Assembly: GCA_016711105.1 (NCBI GenBank)
Contig: JADJTO010000004.1
Span: forward strand, 1-64,000
Origin: Micropruina sp.
GTDB taxonomy: Bacteria; Actinomycetota; Actinomycetes; Propionibacteriales; Propionibacteriaceae
Length of the DNA: 64,000 nt
Reading direction: 5' to 3'
How positions within the stretch are numbered: position 1 is the first letter of the stretch; each line of letters begins with the position of its first letter. The notes below the pieces were generated by a model. The model saw nothing but the letters and a program-made list of their open reading frames with translations, had not been told where the DNA came from and did no database searches. The translations under genes and the position numbers were made by a program. Of this stretch, positions 36,314 through 44,950 are shown in pieces.

Positions 36314-36682
36314 TCAAGCCCTCCTTCTCAGTGTGGTGAGGTGGTCGTCGAACCGTTGGTCGGCGATCGGGATGTGCCGCTTGTACCAACGATTCCAGTC
36401 GCGGCTCTTGTCGCCGGTGACCAGCAGGATCGCCCGGCGTTTCGGGTCGAACGCGAACAGGACTCGGATCTCTGATCTGCCCCGGACCCGGGCCGCAGCT
36501 CCTTCATGTTCTTGTGACGCGAGCCCTTGATGGTGTCGACCAACGGCCGTCCCAACATCGGTCCCTCGTCTTGCAGTACTTCCAGTACGGCGACGATCAG
36601 GTCGTAGTCGTCCTCGGACAACGCGAGCAGCCACTCCTCGACGAGTCCGGACCTCAACGTCCCACACAGCGTGTGTGTACAA
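36314..36682 (-). CDS. HigB/RelE-like toxin, frame broken twice
   Basis: Residues that fit the family are split over frames. VWDVEVR opens near 36667. VEEWLLALSEDDYDLIVAVL and DEGPMLGRPLVDTIKGSRHK with NMKELRPGS lie in a second frame. GRSEIRVLFAFDPKRRAIL, then VTGDKSRDWNRWYKRHIP, are back in the first. These are the RelE/HigB core with the R-x-L-F-A strand. One base is missing near 36480 (CCC to CC), another change lies near 36650. Either the toxin is inactivated or the indels are read errors; the antitoxin is intact. Confidence 0.6.
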   Translation of the reverse strand: MYTHAVWDVEVRTRRGVAARVVRGRLRPDRRRTGSTARRGTDVGTAVGRHHQGLASQEHEGAAARVRGRSEIRVLFAFDPKRRAILLVTGDKSRDWNRWYKRHIPIADQRFDDHLTTLRRRA

Positions 36683-36856
36683 CTCCTGAGTTGTACACCT
36701 CGAGGGTTGTGGCCCGTGCGACGAGCGACATCCTCAGCCAGTGGTGGGGGCGCTTCTTCACGTCTTGGTTCGACCGCAGGGGCGACTACGAGACCGGAAT
36801 CTCGACGAGCACACAACGATCCTCGTGCCAGAAACTTCACCGATGTTGCCAGAGTA

Positions 36857-36876
36857 TCTGGCACGTATCTGGCACG
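36857..36876. repeat. TCTGGCACG repeats beside the intact tRNA-Pro
   Basis: Two direct copies at 36857-36865 and 36868-36876 with an 11-base period, about 40 bases before the tRNA's 3' end. The same pair occurs beside both integrase remnants. This places the repeat at the other end of the element too, as expected of integrase arm sites. Confidence 0.5.
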
Positions 36877-36886
36877 TTCGCCGCTT

Positions 36887-36904
36887 CTAGGGCATTTCCC
36901 CTAG
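36887..36904 (-). terminator. Hairpin beyond the 3' end of tRNA-Pro
   Basis: CTAGGG and CCCTAG form a perfect 6-base stem around a six-base loop, just beyond the tRNA's 3' end. With one mismatch it recurs in front of scar B at 30941, so it travelled with the attachment site. Confidence 0.45.
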
Positions 36905-36913
36905 TCAAACCGG

Positions 36914-36987
<74 letters not shown>

Positions 36988-37095
36988 CTCCCGGGGTTGT
37001 GCACCCCGGCTGGTTACCTTACACGACTCCGACGGTCCGCTCGACCTGAGGGGCGGCCGCAAGAACTGTCACCACCCGTCCCTAGGATGGGACCC

Positions 37096-38238
37096 ATGAG
37101 CTACCCCACTCCTCTGCTGGATCGCAGCCCTCTCGACATCGGTGGATTCTTCTCCGGCACCATGGCCGTGCTCAAACGCAGGCTCGGACTGTTCGTGCTG
37201 ATGGCCCTCCTGCCCGGCCTGGTCGCCCTCGTCGCGTCCGCTCTGATCGTGGCGGTTCTCGTCGGTGCGGTCATCGAGATCACCAACACCCGCCAGTTCG
37301 GTGGCCTCCTCCTGGGGTTCGTCCTCGCCGGGGTCGCGATCCTGGTGACCTGGCTGGTCAGCTTGAAGGTGATGGCCACCACCAGCCTCGGCGCTCTCGA
37401 GGTTGCCCAAGGCGGCACCCCCGACCTGCGGGGCCTGCTGGCCAGGACGAAGGGCTTCCTGCCCCGCCTGATCCCCGTCTTCCTTGCGGTGTCCGCGTCG
37501 CTGGCTGTCCTGGCGGCCATGGCGGGATTCGTCTTCTTCAGGGCGCTGGGCGCCGCGGTCGAAGGCATGTCAGACAACAACCCGGCCGCCATCATCGGCC
37601 TGGCCACCGTGTTCCTGTTGGCGTTCCCGGTCACTGCGGCGGTGGTGCTGTACCTGACCGTCCGTTTCCTCTATTTCGTCCCGGTGATGGCCGCCGAAGG
37701 CTTGGGCGGGTTCGAGGCGCTGGGCCGATCCTGGCGCCTCACCCAGGGCAGTTTCTGGCGCACCTTCCTCAGCTACCTCGTCGCACAGCTGGCCGTCTCC
37801 GCGGTGACCGCGCTGCCGAACCTGGTCATCCAGTCGCTGGCCGGATCGTTCACGCCGATCCTCGATCAGAACGCCGACCCGGCCCAGATTCTGGCCGCGC
37901 TGACCGCGCAGATTCCGCTCCTGGTGATGGTGTCGTTGGCGACCTTCGCCTTCCAGCTGATCGCGGGGCCGGCCATGATCACCTACACCACGATCATGTA
38001 CGTCGATCAGGTGCGCCGCAGCGACCTCGGTCAGACCACACCCCCGGCACCCTTCTACGCCCCGGCACCGACCTACTACAACAGCGGCTACGGCTACCCG
38101 GCGCAACCCCCGGCCACTCAGGCGCCAAACGCTCCCCAGCCAGGGCAGAGCATGCCGGCAACGTGGTCGGCGCCGCAGAACAATCAGCCGTACCCCGGCC
38201 CCCCACAGCAGGGACCGACCCAAACCCCGCCCGTCTGA
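37096..38238 (+). CDS. Hypothetical membrane protein with a Pro/Tyr/Gln-rich tail
   Basis: 380 residues from ATG 37096 (MSYPTPLLDRSPLDIGGFF); the frame is open upstream into non-coding sequence. The N-terminal half carries about six hydrophobic helices, the first at residues 30-55 (LFVLMALLPGLVALVASALI). The end is a low-complexity tail with many Pro, Tyr and Gln (YYNSGYGYPAQPPATQAPN). The layout, with GLGGFEALGRSWRLTQGSFW between helices, resembles the membrane domain of glycerophosphodiester phosphodiesterase-like proteins, without the enzyme. Role unknown. It is the first chromosomal gene after the island. Confidence 0.7.
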   Translation: MSYPTPLLDRSPLDIGGFFSGTMAVLKRRLGLFVLMALLPGLVALVASALIVAVLVGAVIEITNTRQFGGLLLGFVLAGVAILVTWLVSLKVMATTSLGALEVAQGGTPDLRGLLARTKGFLPRLIPVFLAVSASLAVLAAMAGFVFFRALGAAVEGMSDNNPAAIIGLATVFLLAFPVTAAVVLYLTVRFLYFVPVMAAEGLGGFEALGRSWRLTQGSFWRTFLSYLVAQLAVSAVTALPNLVIQSLAGSFTPILDQNADPAQILAALTAQIPLLVMVSLATFAFQLIAGPAMITYTTIMYVDQVRRSDLGQTTPPAPFYAPAPTYYNSGYGYPAQPPATQAPNAPQPGQSMPATWSAPQNNQPYPGPPQQGPTQTPPV

Positions 38239-38241
38239 GGG

Positions 38242-39594
38242 CTACGTCTTCTTGCGCTTCTCCCGCGCCCGCACTTCCACGTGCACCGGGCTGCCGACGA
38301 AGCCGAAGTCCTCACGCAGCCGACGCTCCACGAACCGGACGTACTGCGGATCCATCGCGCCGGAGGTGAACAGGACGAACGTGGGCGGGCAGTTCTGCGC
38401 CTGGGTGCCGAACAGGATCCGCGGCTGCTTGCCGCCCCGGACCGGGTGCGGATGCGCGGCGGCGATCCGGCCCAGGAACGCGTTCAGCTTGCCGGTCGAA
38501 ATCCGGGTCTCCCAGCCTTCCAGGGCGGCCTCGATCGCTTTCGACAGGCGGTCGACGTTGCGTCCGGTGAGGGCTGAGATGTTGACCGTCGGCGCCCACG
38601 CGAACGCCTGAATGTCCTGCTCGATCTCGCGGGTCAGGTAACGACGCCGCTCCTCATCGGTGAGATCCCACTTGTTGAACGCGATCACCAGCGCCTTGCC
38701 GGTCTCCTCGACGTTCTTCAGGATCTTCAGATCCTGATCGGCAATCGTGTCGGCGGCGTCGATCACGACCACGCAGACCTCAGCACGTTCGATCGCGCTC
38801 TGGGTGCGCAACGAGGCGTAATACTCATGGCCGGAGGCTTCCTTGATCCGGCGCCGGATGCCGGCGGTGTCGATGAACCGGTACAGCACCCCACCCACGG
38901 TGACCAGCTCGTCCACCGGATCGACGGTCGTCCCGGCCACGTTGTCCACCACCGAACGCTGCTGCTTGGCCAGCTTGTTCAACAGCGACGACTTGCCGAC
39001 ATTGGGGCGACCAACAATGGCGACCCGTCGCGGGCCATCGGCCTCCTCCTCGAACTGCGTCGTAGCCGGCAGGGCGGCCAGCACCGCGTCCAGCAGGTCA
39101 CCGCTCCCCCGCCCATGAAGCGCTGAGACCGCGTACGGTTCGCCCAGGCCGAGGTTCCACATGGTGGCTGCTTGTGCTTCGGTGCGGGAGTCGTCGACCT
39201 TGTTGGCGGCCAGCACGACGGGCTTGCGGCTTCGCCGCAGCACATTCACCACCGCCTCATCGACGTCCTGGGTGCCGACGGAGGCGTCCACCACGAACAG
39301 CACGAGGTCGGCGGCCGCGATGGCCAGCTCGGCCTGCTCGGCGATCTGCGCGGCGAGACCCTTCGCGTCCGGCGCCCAACCGCCGGTGTCGACGATGACG
39401 AACGCGCGGCCGTTCCATTCGGCGTCGTAGGAGACCCGATCGCGGGTCACGCCCGGCAGATCCTGCACGACCGCCTCGCGGCGTCCGATGATCCGGTTGA
39501 CCAGCATGGACTTGCCCACGTTGGGGCGTCCGACGACGGCGACCACCGGTGGGGTGATCGTCGGAGTGCCAGTCGAGAGTTCTTGTTCAGTCAC
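38242..39594 (-). CDS. der: Ribosome assembly GTPase Der (EngA)
   Basis: 450 residues, with two GTPase domains in tandem, which defines Der. The P-loops are GRPNVGKSMLVNR and GRPNVGKSSLLNK. Switch motifs include DTGGWAP and DTAGIRR, and the specificity motifs are NKVDD and NKWDLTD. A KH-like domain ends the protein. It acts in maturation of the 50S subunit. The start overlaps the stop of cmk, so the two are coupled, as in many actinobacteria. Confidence 0.95.
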   Translation of the reverse strand: MTEQELSTGTPTITPPVVAVVGRPNVGKSMLVNRIIGRREAVVQDLPGVTRDRVSYDAEWNGRAFVIVDTGGWAPDAKGLAAQIAEQAELAIAAADLVLFVVDASVGTQDVDEAVVNVLRRSRKPVVLAANKVDDSRTEAQAATMWNLGLGEPYAVSALHGRGSGDLLDAVLAALPATTQFEEEADGPRRVAIVGRPNVGKSSLLNKLAKQQRSVVDNVAGTTVDPVDELVTVGGVLYRFIDTAGIRRRIKEASGHEYYASLRTQSAIERAEVCVVVIDAADTIADQDLKILKNVEETGKALVIAFNKWDLTDEERRRYLTREIEQDIQAFAWAPTVNISALTGRNVDRLSKAIEAALEGWETRISTGKLNAFLGRIAAAHPHPVRGGKQPRILFGTQAQNCPPTFVLFTSGAMDPQYVRFVERRLREDFGFVGSPVHVEVRAREKRKKT

Positions 39595-40262
39595 TTGGAT
39601 CGGGCCGCCTCAGCAAGGTCGATAACCGCGTCGATGGTCTCGGCGAGGGTCAGAAAAGTGCAGTCCAGGTGGGTGACCCCATCGGCTGCGGTGGTGAAGT
39701 TGACCAGCTTGGAGTCGTCGGCGTCGCGGCGCAGCACCTGATCGCGCAGCGCCGCCGCATCGATCGCCCCGCCCAGGTCGGCCTTGCGGCGAGCCATCCG
39801 GATCTCCGGATCAGCGGTCAGCAGCAGTCGCACATCTGCGTCCGGGGCCACCACCGTGGTGATGTCGCGACCCTCCGCCACGATGCCGTTGGTCGCCGCA
39901 GCGATGAGAGCCCGCTGGCGTGCCACCAGGTTGGCCCGGCACTCGGGCAGGGTCGAGACGGCGGAGGCGTTCGCCGAGGTGCGCTGGGCGCGGATCTCGG
40001 TGGTCACATCGCGGCCGTTCACCCGGACCCACTGGTCGTCGGGGTCGGTGCTGATCTCCAGCTCCGCACCCTCGACCGTGGCGATCACGCCGGCCGCATC
40101 GGTGGGGTCGATGCCGGCGTCCAGGAAGGCGACGGTGACGGCGCGATAGAGCGCACCGGTGTCCAGATACGCCAGCCCGAGCCTGGCGGCGACGCCACGC
40201 GAGGTGGTCGACTTGCCCGACCCGCTGGGGCCATCAATGGCAATGACAAGGGGTTTCGACAT
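39591..40262 (-). CDS. cmk: Cytidylate kinase
   Basis: About 223 residues from ATG 40262 (MSKPLVIAIDG), or 227 from a GTG at 40274 that overlaps the tyrA stop. The P-loop is GPSGSGKSTTSRG. DTGALYRAVT binds the nucleotide and GRDITTVVAPDADVRLLLTA is the family's second signature. It phosphorylates CMP and dCMP. It lies between tyrA and der in one run. Confidence 0.95.
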   Translation of the reverse strand: MSKPLVIAIDGPSGSGKSTTSRGVAARLGLAYLDTGALYRAVTVAFLDAGIDPTDAAGVIATVEGAELEISTDPDDQWVRVNGRDVTTEIRAQRTSANASAVSTLPECRANLVARQRALIAAATNGIVAEGRDITTVVAPDADVRLLLTADPEIRMARRKADLGGAIDAAALRDQVLRRDADDSKLVNFTTAADGVTHLDCTFLTLAETIDAVIDLAEAARSK

Positions 40263-40270
40263 GGGACTCC

Positions 40271-41356
40271 TCACAAATCCTCGGCGTAACGCAGGGTCCA
40301 GCCCGCGTCCGTCATGGCCGTTTCAAGCGGCTCACGTTTCTCGGGGGCCACCTGCACCGACAGGTACCCCACCTCCAACTCCCGATCATGGTCGATCCGG
40401 ACGTCTTCCACATTGACCCCGGCCGCCTCAATGTCGGCAAACAACCGCGCCAACGCGCCGGGCGCGTCCGGGATCGCCACCACGACATGCGCATACTCCG
40501 CAGCCCCAGTGCCGTGCTTGCCCGGCAGGGCTTTGGTGCCCCGCCGTCCGCGAGCCAGGAACTCGGTCAACACCTCGGTGTCATCCCACGACTCCAGCAG
40601 TTCGGTCAGCGCGGCCTGCACGGCGACCAGCTCGTCCTTCACCGCCGCGGAGTTGGCCCGGATGATTTGGGTCCACATCCGCGGATCGGATTCGGCGATC
40701 CGGGTGACATCCCGCAACCCCTGCCCGGCCAAACGCAAATGCTCATCGGGCACCTGGGTCAGCCGGCCGGCGGTCAGCGTCGACATCAGCTGCGGCAGAT
40801 GCGACACCTGCGCCACCGCCTCATCATGATGAGCGGCCCCCATCGAGACCCGCCGAGCCCCGCACAGCGTCGCCAGATCCTGCACGGCCAACACCGCCTG
40901 CGCCTTGGACGTGTCATGCGGCGTGATCACCCAGGTGCGGTCCACGAACAGATCAGCCCGCGAGGTGAGCGGACCGACCCGCTGCGAACCGGCCATCGGA
41001 TGCGAACCGACATAACGGGACAGGTCGAGGTCGCGCTTGCGCAGCGCCGCCAACACGGTGCCTTTGACCGACCCGACGTCGGTCACGATCGCCTGCGGGT
41101 ACTTCACCAGCGCATCGGCGATCACCTTGGCCAGGGCTGCCGGGGGCACCGCCACCACGACCAGCCGGACGTCCGTCGCGTCGGCAGCAGCGGTCGTGCC
41201 GGCCCCGCGGGAGGCGGCCACCCGGGCGTGGCTGGAGACGCTGTCGCGCAGATGGACGGCGACTCCCGCCTTGACCAGCGCACACCCCACCGAGGCACCC
41301 ACCAATCCCGCTCCGATGATCACCGTCGGCGACAGGGTGGTGGGCTCCACTGTCAT
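40271..41356 (-). CDS. tyrA: Prephenate dehydrogenase with an ACT domain
   Basis: 361 residues. The NAD fold opens TVIIGAGLVGASVGCALVKA. The catalytic part has GSHPMAGSQRVGP and AAHHDEAVAQVSHLP, with the His used for decarboxylation. The C-terminal ACT domain (about residues 280-361: VVVAIPDAPGALARLFADIE) suggests feedback by tyrosine. The enzyme makes 4-hydroxyphenylpyruvate for tyrosine. It starts four bases into the end of pup, so the two are coupled. Confidence 0.93.
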   Translation of the reverse strand: MTVEPTTLSPTVIIGAGLVGASVGCALVKAGVAVHLRDSVSSHARVAASRGAGTTAAADATDVRLVVVAVPPAALAKVIADALVKYPQAIVTDVGSVKGTVLAALRKRDLDLSRYVGSHPMAGSQRVGPLTSRADLFVDRTWVITPHDTSKAQAVLAVQDLATLCGARRVSMGAAHHDEAVAQVSHLPQLMSTLTAGRLTQVPDEHLRLAGQGLRDVTRIAESDPRMWTQIIRANSAAVKDELVAVQAALTELLESWDDTEVLTEFLARGRRGTKALPGKHGTGAAEYAHVVVAIPDAPGALARLFADIEAAGVNVEDVRIDHDRELEVGYLSVQVAPEKREPLETAMTDAGWTLRYAEDL

Positions 41357-41538
41357 TGGCCGCCCTTCTGGACGAACGAGCGAACGTACTCCTCGGCGTC
41401 AGATTCGAGCACGGCATCGATCTGATCGAGGAGGGCGTCGTAGTCCACGGACGTCCGCGGCTGGGCGGTCTGGGTCTCGATCGGGGTGGACTGATCCTGC
41501 TGTGCCGCCTTTCGGCGCTGCACCCGCTCGGTCATCAC
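41353..41538 (-). CDS. pup: Prokaryotic ubiquitin-like protein Pup
   Basis: 61 residues, ending VRSFVQKGGQ. The C-terminal GGQ is the Pup mark: Gln must be deamidated to Glu by Dop before ligation to target lysines. The central helix is VDYDALLDQIDAVLESDAEE, the part that binds the ATPase. The N-terminus is basic and disordered. dop lies 24 bases upstream on the same strand. No prcB or prcA follows; tyrA follows directly. Confidence 0.95.
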   Translation of the reverse strand: MMTERVQRRKAAQQDQSTPIETQTAQPRTSVDYDALLDQIDAVLESDAEEYVRSFVQKGGQ

Positions 41539-41562
41539 TCCCCCTGTTTCTCGGCGCCCAGC

Positions 41563-42930
41563 CTACGGACTGATCACCTTGAGGGCCGCATCGAGCCCCG
41601 CGGACGGGTTCGCCGGCGCCGGCTCCGACTGAGCGAGCACCACCCGTCCCCCGGCCGCCGTGCGCAGCGTGATCGCATCCCAGGTCACCGCCAACACCGA
41701 CGCGCCGTGGTCGCGCACCAACCGTCCGCGGACGAACGCCCGGGTGTCGGCCGGTGGTTCGGCGATCGCCAACTCGACCTCGGCCGGGGTGGCTAGCGTG
41801 CGCAGTCGGCCGGCTCCGACCAGCGCGTCGTAGACGCTGGTGTGGGGGTCGAGGTCGGCGTACTGCAGGTCAATCTGGGCTAGCCGGGCGGCACTCCACT
41901 CCAGCCCGCTGCGCCTTCGGTACTGCTGCATTAGTTGCCATTTGGCCGCCCAATCGAGCCGGTCGGCGACCTCCTCCGGCCCTTGAGCCAACGCCTGCAG
42001 CGTCTCGTGCCAGAGCTCGACAACCGCCGGGTCAGCACCACCCCAGGCGACCACCGCGTCCAGATACTCGCCTTGAAGCTGCAGCGCGGTCAACTGCCGT
42101 CCGTCGGCCAGCGGAATCGGCGTCTGACAGGTCAGATCGCGGCTGACCGTCCGCAGCGCCCGCAGCGGGTCGGCCAACGCCAAGGACGGCAGCCGAGTCC
42201 CGTCCTCCAGCATCGCCAACACGGCGGCGGCGGAGCCGATCCTGAGCAACGTGGAGGTGTGCGAGCGGTTGGCATCCCCGGTGATCACGTGCAGTCGCCG
42301 CCACCTCGACGGCGTGGAGTGGGGTTCGTCGCGACTGTTGATCAGCGGGCGGCGGATCGTCGTCTCAATCCCCACCAACGCCTCGAAGAAGTCGGCCCGC
42401 TGCGAGATCTGAAACCCTGCCTCCTCCCCGTGCTGGCCCAGGCCGACCCGTCCGGCCCCGATCAGCGGCAGCCGGCTGACCACGAACGGGGTGAACCCGT
42501 CGACGATCCGCTGCCACGGGGTCGAGCGCCGCAGCAGATAGTTCTCGTGGTAGCCGTAGGAGGCTCCCTTGCCGTCGGTGTTGTTCTTGTACAGCCGGAT
42601 CGTCGTGCCCAGCGCCTCGGAGGCGGCCTGCCCCGCTCGCCGCATCACCTCATCGCCGGCCAGGTCGTGCAGCAGGCCGGCCCGCGCCGAGGTGACCTCG
42701 GGGGTGGCGTATTCGGGGTGCGCGTGATCGACATACAGCCTGGCCCCGTTCCCGAGCACCCGGTTGTGCAGATCCTCCAGCGGGAAATGATCGGACCAGT
42801 CCAGGTCGGAGGCGACGGTGGCCGCGCCGTCGTAACTGGTCACGACAGCCGCCGACAACAAGGCGGAGGAGAGCTCGGGTGCGGCGAGGGCGGTGATGCC
42901 GTATTCGGTTTCCACTCCCAGCACCGGCAT
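41563..42930 (-). CDS. dop: Pup deamidase/depupylase Dop
   Basis: 455 residues from ATG 42930 (MPVLGVETEYGI); an upstream start at 42960 adds ten unconserved residues. The signature NGARLYVDHAHPEYATPEV is that of Dop rather than PafA, with the nucleophile Asp in YVDHAHPEY. YKNNTDGKGASYGYHENYLL and GDANRSHTSTLLRIG bind ATP and metal. The stretch before NGARLY is shorter than in M. tuberculosis Dop, so the regulatory Dop loop seems reduced. Dop converts the Pup C-terminal Gln to Glu and removes Pup from targets. Confidence 0.92.
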   Translation of the reverse strand: MPVLGVETEYGITALAAPELSSALLSAAVVTSYDGAATVASDLDWSDHFPLEDLHNRVLGNGARLYVDHAHPEYATPEVTSARAGLLHDLAGDEVMRRAGQAASEALGTTIRLYKNNTDGKGASYGYHENYLLRRSTPWQRIVDGFTPFVVSRLPLIGAGRVGLGQHGEEAGFQISQRADFFEALVGIETTIRRPLINSRDEPHSTPSRWRRLHVITGDANRSHTSTLLRIGSAAAVLAMLEDGTRLPSLALADPLRALRTVSRDLTCQTPIPLADGRQLTALQLQGEYLDAVVAWGGADPAVVELWHETLQALAQGPEEVADRLDWAAKWQLMQQYRRRSGLEWSAARLAQIDLQYADLDPHTSVYDALVGAGRLRTLATPAEVELAIAEPPADTRAFVRGRLVRDHGASVLAVTWDAITLRTAAGGRVVLAQSEPAPANPSAGLDAALKVISP

Positions 42931-42953
42931 GCGACTCAGCTTAGAGTGGGGCG

Positions 42954-43322
42954 GTGACAACCAAGCATGCCGTCGGCCTCGATCTGCTCTGGGTGCTCGT
43001 GTTCGCCCTGGTCGGGCGCGCCACCCACGCCGAAGCGCTCGACCTGGCCGGCGTGGCGCTGACCGCCTGGCCGTTCGTCGTGGCGCTGGCCGCCGGCTGG
43101 GTCACCATCTACATGCTGAAGCGGACCGGTCTGCTCCTGGTCGAGGGGGTCGCGTTGTGGGCGGTCACCGTCGTCGCCGGGCTCTGGATCAGGGTCAACG
43201 GCGGCGCCACGGCCGAAGCGGCGTTCATCACCGTCGCATCCATCTTCTTGGCGTCCGGCCTGCTCGGGTGGCGACTCGTCCTGTGGCTGCTCACTACCCG
43301 GCCTTGGGATCGCCGGGGCTGA
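42954..43322 (+). CDS. DUF3054 family membrane protein
   Basis: 122 residues from a GTG at 42954, opposite strand to its neighbours. It has four predicted membrane helices, among them LDLLWVLVFALVGRATHAE and WPFVVALAAGWVTIYML, the second containing the family's conserved W and GW. Actinobacterial DUF3054 proteins are often found in such solitary positions; their role is unknown. It lies between dop and the ARC gene, with a 24-base divergent gap to dop. Confidence 0.85.
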   Translation: MTTKHAVGLDLLWVLVFALVGRATHAEALDLAGVALTAWPFVVALAAGWVTIYMLKRTGLLLVEGVALWAVTVVAGLWIRVNGGATAEAAFITVASIFLASGLLGWRLVLWLLTTRPWDRRG

Positions 43323-43336
43323 ATCACCCACACGAG

Positions 43337-44950
43337 TCAGGGTGCGGGGGCCAGTTGGCGGGCCCCGCGAAGCGTCCGGAGAAAGACGATCCGCTCACCC
43401 TTGCGACCCGACACCCGGGCCCAATCGTCGGGGTTGGTCGTGTTTGGCAGCTCCTCGTTCTCGGCCACCTCGGCCGCGCAGGCGCCGATCACGTGCTCGA
43501 CGCTGACCCCGTCCGCTCCCCCGGCCAGCACCTGCTTGATCGCCGCCTGCTTGGCCCGAGCCACAATGTTGGCCAGCATCGCCCCGGAGACGAAGTCCCG
43601 CACGTGCAGGACCTCCTTGTCGCCGGAAAGGTAGGTGACCTCGATGAACTGGTTCTCCTCGGTCACCGCGTAGAGCGTCTGGACGGCGGCGTCGATCAAC
43701 TGCTCGCGGAAGGCCGCAGCCTCGCTGGCGTCATCGAGCCGCAGCGGAGTGTCGACGGTCAGGTAGCGGGCCAGGATCTGTGTGGCCCCGACCTCATCGG
43801 GACGATCTAGTTTGATCTTCACGTCGAGTCGTCCCGGACGAAGGATGGCCGGGTCGATCAGGTCCTCGCGGTTGGTGGCACCGATCACCATCACGTTGGT
43901 CAGGCTCTCCACACCGTCGATCTCGCTGAGCAGTTGCGGCACCACGGTGCTCTCCACATCGGAGGAAACCCCGCTGCCGCGCGTCCGGAACAGCGAATCC
44001 ATCTCGTCGAAGAACACGATCACCGGACGCCCGTCGCGCGCGAACTGACGGGCCCGATCGAAAATCACCCGAATCTGACGCTCGGTCTCCCCGACGTACT
44101 TGTTCAGCAGTTCAGGACCCTTGATGTTGAGGAAATGGCTGCCACCCCCGGCCCCCAGCGAGTTCGCCACCGCCTTGGCGATCATCGTCTTGCCGCACCC
44201 CGGCGGCCCGTACAGCAGGACGCCCTTGGGCGCCCGCAGCCCGTACCGCTGGAACAGCTCGGGGTGTCGGAACGGCAGCTCGACCGCATCGCGGATCTGC
44301 TCGATCTGGGCACTCAGGCCACCGATGTCGGTGTAGGCGACGTCCGGCACCTCATCCAGCAGCAGATCCCCCACGTCGGTGCGTGGGATCCCGGCCAGCG
44401 CCACCCCGGCCCGACGATCCACCGTCAGCGACATTCCCGGACGCAACTCGCCCAACCCCGGGGCCGCGAGCAGCACCAGTTCTTCGTCGCTCGACCCGGC
44501 GGCGAGCAGGCGTCCGTCGGCGAGGACTTCGCGCAGGGTCGCCACCTCGTGCTGCGGCGCGTCCTCAACCAGCCCGACCAGCATCATCGCCTCGTTCAGC
44601 AGCGCCGTGCGACCGATGGTCAGGCCGTCCTCGGCCACGTCGGGCGCCACGGCCACCCGGAGCAGCCGTCCGCTGAGAGACACGTCCGCCAGCCCAGGCC
44701 CAGGCAGACCGAAGATGGTGGCGAAGGAGTGCGGCGGCCGGGCCAGATTGTCCAGTTCGGCCCGCAACCCGACGAGCGAGTCGCGAACCTCGCGCAGGGT
44801 GTGGTTGAGCTTCTCGTTCTGCTGGGCCAGCGAACGGGCATCAGACCGGGCGTCGGCCAAGCGCCGTTCCGCCAAGTCCGCCGCGCGCGCCCGAGCCTCG
44901 AGGAGGCGACGCGCCTCGGTCAGCTCGGCCGCGAGCCGCTCGGAGTCCAT
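43337..44950 (-). CDS. arc: ARC/Mpa-type AAA ATPase of the Pup system, without the proteasome-docking tail
   Basis: 537 residues. A coiled coil opens the protein (residues 1-60, DLAERRLADARSDARSLAQQ), which captures Pup. OB domains follow, then the AAA domain: GPPGCGKTMIAKAV (Walker A), VIVFFDEMDSLFRTRG (Walker B) and GATNREDLIDPAILRPGRLD (sensor and Arg fingers). In Mpa the end is GQYL, with the penultimate Tyr needed to dock on the 20S proteasome. Here the end reads RTLRGARQLAPAP with no Tyr. ATG 44950 overlaps the trmI stop. This matches proteasome-free species such as Corynebacterium, where ARC unfolds pupylated proteins without degradation. Confidence 0.93.
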   Translation of the reverse strand: MDSERLAAELTEARRLLEARARAADLAERRLADARSDARSLAQQNEKLNHTLREVRDSLVGLRAELDNLARPPHSFATIFGLPGPGLADVSLSGRLLRVAVAPDVAEDGLTIGRTALLNEAMMLVGLVEDAPQHEVATLREVLADGRLLAAGSSDEELVLLAAPGLGELRPGMSLTVDRRAGVALAGIPRTDVGDLLLDEVPDVAYTDIGGLSAQIEQIRDAVELPFRHPELFQRYGLRAPKGVLLYGPPGCGKTMIAKAVANSLGAGGGSHFLNIKGPELLNKYVGETERQIRVIFDRARQFARDGRPVIVFFDEMDSLFRTRGSGVSSDVESTVVPQLLSEIDGVESLTNVMVIGATNREDLIDPAILRPGRLDVKIKLDRPDEVGATQILARYLTVDTPLRLDDASEAAAFREQLIDAAVQTLYAVTEENQFIEVTYLSGDKEVLHVRDFVSGAMLANIVARAKQAAIKQVLAGGADGVSVEHVIGACAAEVAENEELPNTTNPDDWARVSGRKGERIVFLRTLRGARQLAPAP

